This document shows, piece by piece, positions 60,675-64,000 of a stretch of DNA of 64,000 nt. The stretch lies in NCBI GenBank assembly GCA_963848675.1, contig CAWKEY010000070.1:1-64000 (forward strand), read 5' to 3'. The DNA is from CAWKEY01 sp963848675. GTDB taxonomy: Bacteria > Pseudomonadota > Gammaproteobacteria > Methylococcales > Methylomonadaceae. Under the pieces are notes generated by a model, which had not been told where the DNA came from, ran no database searches, and worked only from the letters and a program-made list of their open reading frames with translations. The translations under genes and the position numbers were made by a program. Positions within the stretch are counted from its first letter, which is position 1. Every line of letters starts with the position of its first letter.

Positions 60675-61697
60675 ATGACCAAGGATTTTGTTGCAAAAGA
60701 GGATGCACTTAAGGTTATCCAGCGGCTCCGCGACAACCCGAAGGAAAGAATCCCGCCGGCTGAGCTTAATTTCAAGGGAGTATCTTTGCGTGGCGAGGAT
60801 TTATCAGGGTTGCATCTTATGGGAGCCAATTTTGTCAAAGCCGATCTGTCGGAGGCTGATCTAAGCGGAGCCTATCTTTTTAAGGCTGATTTCAGCAAGG
60901 CAAGCCTGGTCAAGGCAAAACTTAATGATGTCGAGTTGACTGGAGCCAATCTCTCGGAAGCTAATCTGGAAGATGCTCGTGCCGAAAGGGCTGGCCTCGG
61001 GATGGCCACATTGAAGAAAACCAGAATGTTCAACACGGTACTCACTGATGCGACACTTACCAAAACAGATTTAACGGAGGCGGATTTGCGGCATTCCAAT
61101 CTCAGCCGGGCGCGATTAAGGGAAGCAGTGCTTTATAAGGCGGATTGTACCGGAGCTGATTTTCGGGGGGCTGATATGTCGCTCGCCAATTTTGCCGGCG
61201 CTACAATGAATAATACCGACATGCGGGATACACGACTGCGCCAGGCCTATGGATATGAAAAGGCTCAATGGTACGGAGTGGATATCCGTGATATCAACTT
61301 TGCCGGGGCTTATCGACTGCGGCGGTTCGTGATTGACGAGAATTATCTCAAGGAATTTCGGGATTCCAGTAAACTCAACTACATGATTTATAAAATCTGG
61401 TGGATAACCAGTGATTGCGGCAGAAGCCTTACGCTCTGGTCGCTGTGGATTCTGGGAATAGTATTGCTTTTCAGCGTGCTCCATGCTTTCAGCGGAGTTG
61501 ATTACGGCAAGTACGACAATTGGATTGGCCCTTTTTATTACTCGGTGGTAACCATTACCACCCTGGGTTATGGCGACATTGTTCCGGCCACGCCTGTTGC
61601 CCGGATTATTGCCATCTGTGAAGTTTTTACAGGTTACATCATGCTCGGCGGACTTTTATCCATCTTTACCAATAAAATGGCCAGGCGCGGAGAGTGA
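60675..61697 (+). CDS. Pentapeptide-repeat protein fused to a K+-channel-like pore
   Basis: Residues about 30-215 form some thirty A(D/N)LxX pentapeptide repeats (for example ADLSEADLSGAYLFKADF), predicted to fold as a right-handed beta helix. Two membrane helices follow (about 252-270 and 308-332), with a pore loop and selectivity filter TITTLGYGD (T-L-G-Y-G-D at 296-301). This is the two-helix potassium channel design with a cytosolic beta-helix sensor. A HDOD-protein gene follows after 6 bp. The gating stimulus is unknown. Confidence 0.88.
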   Translation: MTKDFVAKEDALKVIQRLRDNPKERIPPAELNFKGVSLRGEDLSGLHLMGANFVKADLSEADLSGAYLFKADFSKASLVKAKLNDVELTGANLSEANLEDARAERAGLGMATLKKTRMFNTVLTDATLTKTDLTEADLRHSNLSRARLREAVLYKADCTGADFRGADMSLANFAGATMNNTDMRDTRLRQAYGYEKAQWYGVDIRDINFAGAYRLRRFVIDENYLKEFRDSSKLNYMIYKIWWITSDCGRSLTLWSLWILGIVLLFSVLHAFSGVDYGKYDNWIGPFYYSVVTITTLGYGDIVPATPVARIIAICEVFTGYIMLGGLLSIFTNKMARRGE

Positions 61698-61703
61698 TCC
61701 ACT

Positions 61704-62552
61704 GTGTTTAATTTTTTAAAACGAAGCCAGAAAGACCCAAAAGAAGAATTAAAACTATTGCTGGGTGATTATGAACTGCATAGTTTTCCGGAAGCGGTAA
61801 TGAATGTTCTCGGCATGCTGCGCGATCCGCAGTCCGAAGTTAAGGCTATCGCTGACCAGATACAGATGGACCCAGGCATGAACATCAAGATATTGCGACT
61901 GGTAAATTCAGCCGCCTTCAGCCTGGCCACCAAGGTTTCAAGTCTCCATCATGCGGTTACTATTCTTGGCCGCTCCCGTCTGGAATCCATGCTTCTGACC
62001 TATGCCGTCGCCACTACCATTCCCCCCACCATGGGTTGCATAGATGTCTCCCGTTTCTGGCTGGCCTCGGCCCGGCGGGCCTGTCTTGCCAAGCATGTAG
62101 CCCTGCATCTGCACGCCGCAACCCAGGCTGAGAGTTTCACCGCAGGATTGCTGCAGGATCTGGCCATTCCCCTGATTTCTGAAGGAAAGAAAAAGATTTA
62201 CAAAGATCTTTTAAAAGATTGGCATGCGGATAATGAAGCGGATATCGATGTCATGGAACGGGAGCTTTTCGGCTACGATCATTCGGCCATTGGCGCGCTG
62301 GTCGCTGAACAGTGGGGCCTGCCGGAATATCTGATTAATGCCATTGCCGGTCATCATGACCTGTCTGAGCATTCATCGGCAGAGCCGGCGGTGCGGCTGG
62401 TTTCACTGGTGCGGTATTTTGATGAAGACGATGGCGCCGAACGGTTGCTCAAAGCTGCTGAAAAAGATTTCAATATCGGCGGGAAAATGATGGCAGAGAT
62501 GATTTCCCAATCCTTTGCCGAAGCGGAACAGTTTGCCGAAACGTTTCGATAG
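61704..62552 (+). CDS. HDOD-domain protein
   Basis: The 282-residue protein starts at a GTG shortly after the channel gene, with GGAGAG upstream. Residues about 25-225 form an HDOD domain (IKILRLVNSAAFSLATKVSS, then HAVTILGRSRLESMLL, and GYDHSAIGALVAEQWGLP with AGHHD). HDOD domains are non-catalytic relatives of HD phosphohydrolases found in signalling proteins. No output domain is attached. Coupling to the channel suggests a joint signalling role. Confidence 0.86.
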   Translation: MFNFLKRSQKDPKEELKLLLGDYELHSFPEAVMNVLGMLRDPQSEVKAIADQIQMDPGMNIKILRLVNSAAFSLATKVSSLHHAVTILGRSRLESMLLTYAVATTIPPTMGCIDVSRFWLASARRACLAKHVALHLHAATQAESFTAGLLQDLAIPLISEGKKKIYKDLLKDWHADNEADIDVMERELFGYDHSAIGALVAEQWGLPEYLINAIAGHHDLSEHSSAEPAVRLVSLVRYFDEDDGAERLLKAAEKDFNIGGKMMAEMISQSFAEAEQFAETFR

Positions 62553-62899
62553 GAAAACAAAAAGTTCTGCTCCTCTCGTAAATCCTAAACCACAGGGTAT
62601 TTGTACTTCAACTGATGTGGGAAATATCTCAGGTGAATTCAAGTAATAAGCGCGGTAGGATGAGCTGAGATAACGAAGCCCATCAATTGAGCTTAATCAG
62701 CATTATCTAAACGTGCCTTAAAAGGCAGCAATCCCCCTGGATTTATTTGGACGCGGTGCTTCACAGTCTGCGGAATGGGCTGCCGGTTCCAAAGCGGCCC
62801 ATTGTTAAGGGGGTCTGAATAATTACCGCTCCCGTGATAAACTAGCCGGTATTTCTATATTCTTTCACTTCAATAGCGCACATAGCGCAGGAGGCAACA
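62553..62899. other. Intergenic region before pckA
   Basis: A 347-bp non-coding stretch. It contains a fragment of a palindromic repeat (GTAGGATGAGCTGAGATAAC, then GAAGCCCATC, around 62656-62687) of the type scattered in other genomes. No promoter motif stands out. Confidence 0.45.
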
Positions 62900-64000
62900 A
62901 TGCCGGAACAAAACTGGATCAAAAATCAGTCTCAGACGCTGACAGAAATAATTCGTAACCAGGGACGCTTTAGACGCCCAAAGACTGATATAGAGCTCAT
63001 TGAGCACACGATTAAACGGGAATGCAAACCACCTATCAATGCACGTTTGGCATCCAATGGCGCCTTATGTGTTGACACCAATCGCACCGGACGTTCTCCT
63101 GCCGACCGATACATCGTCGAGGGAAAATATTCTTCACGGATCAGCTGGAATTCGGTCAACAACGAAATGCCGCGAGACGCCTTTCTCTCGCTCATGGAAC
63201 GGGTGATGGATCATGTGGATAAACTTGCCGAGCCGCTATTTTTCTCCGATGATCTCTATATCGGCAAAGATAGCCAATATCGTCAGCCGCTCCGGCTTGC
63301 GACGAAATACGCCTGGCATCAACTTTTTGGACGCAACTTTTTTATCAGAGGAGAGCAGCACGACGGGAGTAAAAAACCCTGGACATTACTCAGTGTTCCT
63401 TCATTCATCACCGTTCCCGAACGGGATTCCACTCATGGTGACGGCGTCATCGCAATTGATCTGGATGAGCAAGTGATATTGATCGCAAACCGCACCTACG
63501 GCGGCTGTGAATGGAAAGCGCTTTTTACGGCAATGAACACGCTCCTTCCCCTCGAAGGTATCCTCACCATGCATTGCGGTGCGAATATCACCAAGAAAGA
63601 AGGTAAGGTTACTCTCTTCCTGGGACTCTCGGGTACCGGAAAAACAGCACTTTCTGCCGATCCGGAATGCCTGCTCATTGGCGACGACGGCCACGCATGG
63701 GGCCCAGACGGCGTATTTAATCTTGCCGGAGGTTGCTATGCCAAACTCCACGATATAACACGGGAACGGGAGCAATTGATCTGGGACGCAATTCGCTTCG
63801 GGACGATCATGGAAAATGTCGTCCTGGATGATAACCGCGCCGCCGATTTTGAAACAGGACCGGAGAACATTCGCGGACTCTACCCCATGGAGTTTATTGA
63901 CGATGTCTATCCCGGTGAACGCGCCGGACATCCGGATGCGATCATTTTCCTCACTTGCGATATGTTTGGTGTGCTTCCTCCTGTCGCAAAACTGTCACCT
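62900..64000 (+). CDS. pckA: Phosphoenolpyruvate carboxykinase (ATP), 3' end outside window
   Basis: PckA interconverts oxaloacetate and phosphoenolpyruvate with ATP. The frame runs off the window after 367 codons; the family has about 530. AGGAGG lies 5 bases before the ATG. Visible motifs: GRNFFIRGEQ, the PCK-specific GCEWKALFTAMN, the P-loop GLSGTGKT (242-249) and IGDDGHAWGPDGVFNLAGGC with metal-binding aspartates. The family's usual string is GDDEHGW, so the DGHAW here is a variant. The enzyme links the C4 pool to gluconeogenesis. Confidence 0.92.
   Translation, partial: MPEQNWIKNQSQTLTEIIRNQGRFRRPKTDIELIEHTIKRECKPPINARLASNGALCVDTNRTGRSPADRYIVEGKYSSRISWNSVNNEMPRDAFLSLMERVMDHVDKLAEPLFFSDDLYIGKDSQYRQPLRLATKYAWHQLFGRNFFIRGEQHDGSKKPWTLLSVPSFITVPERDSTHGDGVIAIDLDEQVILIANRTYGGCEWKALFTAMNTLLPLEGILTMHCGANITKKEGKVTLFLGLSGTGKTALSADPECLLIGDDGHAWGPDGVFNLAGGCYAKLHDITREREQLIWDAIRFGTIMENVVLDDNRAADFETGPENIRGLYPMEFIDDVYPGERAGHPDAIIFLTCDMFGVLPPVAKLSP

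Noticed and set aside
62932..63931. Minus-strand frames opposite pckA
   Set aside because: The plus strand encodes a clear ATP-dependent PEP carboxykinase that runs off the window end.

Overview
The window comes from a gammaproteobacterial (type I, Methylococcales) methanotroph. It carries a complete pmoCAB operon for copper-dependent particulate methane monooxygenase, with the PmoB (H33, H48, H137, H139) and PmoC (D128, H132, H145) metal ligands in place. The lipopolysaccharide-core, RNase E, dnaX-ybaB-recR and TamAB genes are also of gammaproteobacterial type. No lineage finer than this can be assigned without database comparison.

Layout. 1-2.4 kb: repeats and a Wzx-like flippase whose last 67 residues look like the N-terminus of PmoC. 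2.6-6.3 kb: a small membrane-anchored protein, then pmoCAB with promoter, spacer hairpins and a strong terminator. 6.4-7.6 kb: a dispersed repeat, a short rubredoxin gene, and a hydrolase pseudogene carrying a MITE-like element. 7.7-10.9 kb: a nitric oxide reductase operon (small membrane ORFs, norC, norB) divergent from nsrR; the shared promoter region holds two well-formed NsrR-type operators. 10.9-13.1 kb: a large protein with a degenerate Fic-like segment and a zeta-toxin-like kinase domain, whose stop codon lies in a dispersed repeat. 13.4-25.0 kb: an LPS core cluster (GT2, GT9, three GT4 enzymes, O-antigen-ligase-like protein, msbA, gmhA, hldE, hldD). 25.1-34.4 kb: metal transporters (GDT1 and ZIP families), rne, rluC, a HAD-phosphatase relic, sppA, a PepSY protein and a PhoP/PhoQ-type two-component system.

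34.4-48.4 kb: an N-type (alternative) ATPase gene set in its usual order (atpD,C,Q,[R],B,E,F,A,G) but broken by three insertions: a lipoprotein/SLATT pair, tamA-tamB, and a GxxExxY gene flanked by repeats. atpR is not found and atpB carries a 1-nt frameshift. 48.5-54.9 kb: a RimK-like ATP-grasp ligase, a DUF2817 peptidase, a GNAT-C39 fusion, and a CPA1 Na+/H+ antiporter with a structured leader. 55-58.2 kb: ffs (SRP RNA), dnaX (1-nt frameshift), ybaB, recR and a HIT hydrolase.

58.4-60.6 kb is an accessory island: an integron-like cassette with an attC site, a short cassette ORF cut off at a palindromic repeat, a DUF4160/DUF2442 pair, and a decayed REP-associated transposase bounded by inverted REPs. 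60.7-64 kb: a pentapeptide-repeat/K+-channel fusion, an HDOD protein and the first two-thirds of pckA.

The genes fit a respiring methanotroph facing low oxygen and nitrogen oxides: methane oxidation, NO detoxification under NsrR, and ion-coupled energetics (N-ATPase plus Na+/H+ antiporter). Many small repeats and relics show an actively rearranging genome. The two isolated single-base frameshifts (atpB, dnaX) may be sequencing or assembly errors.
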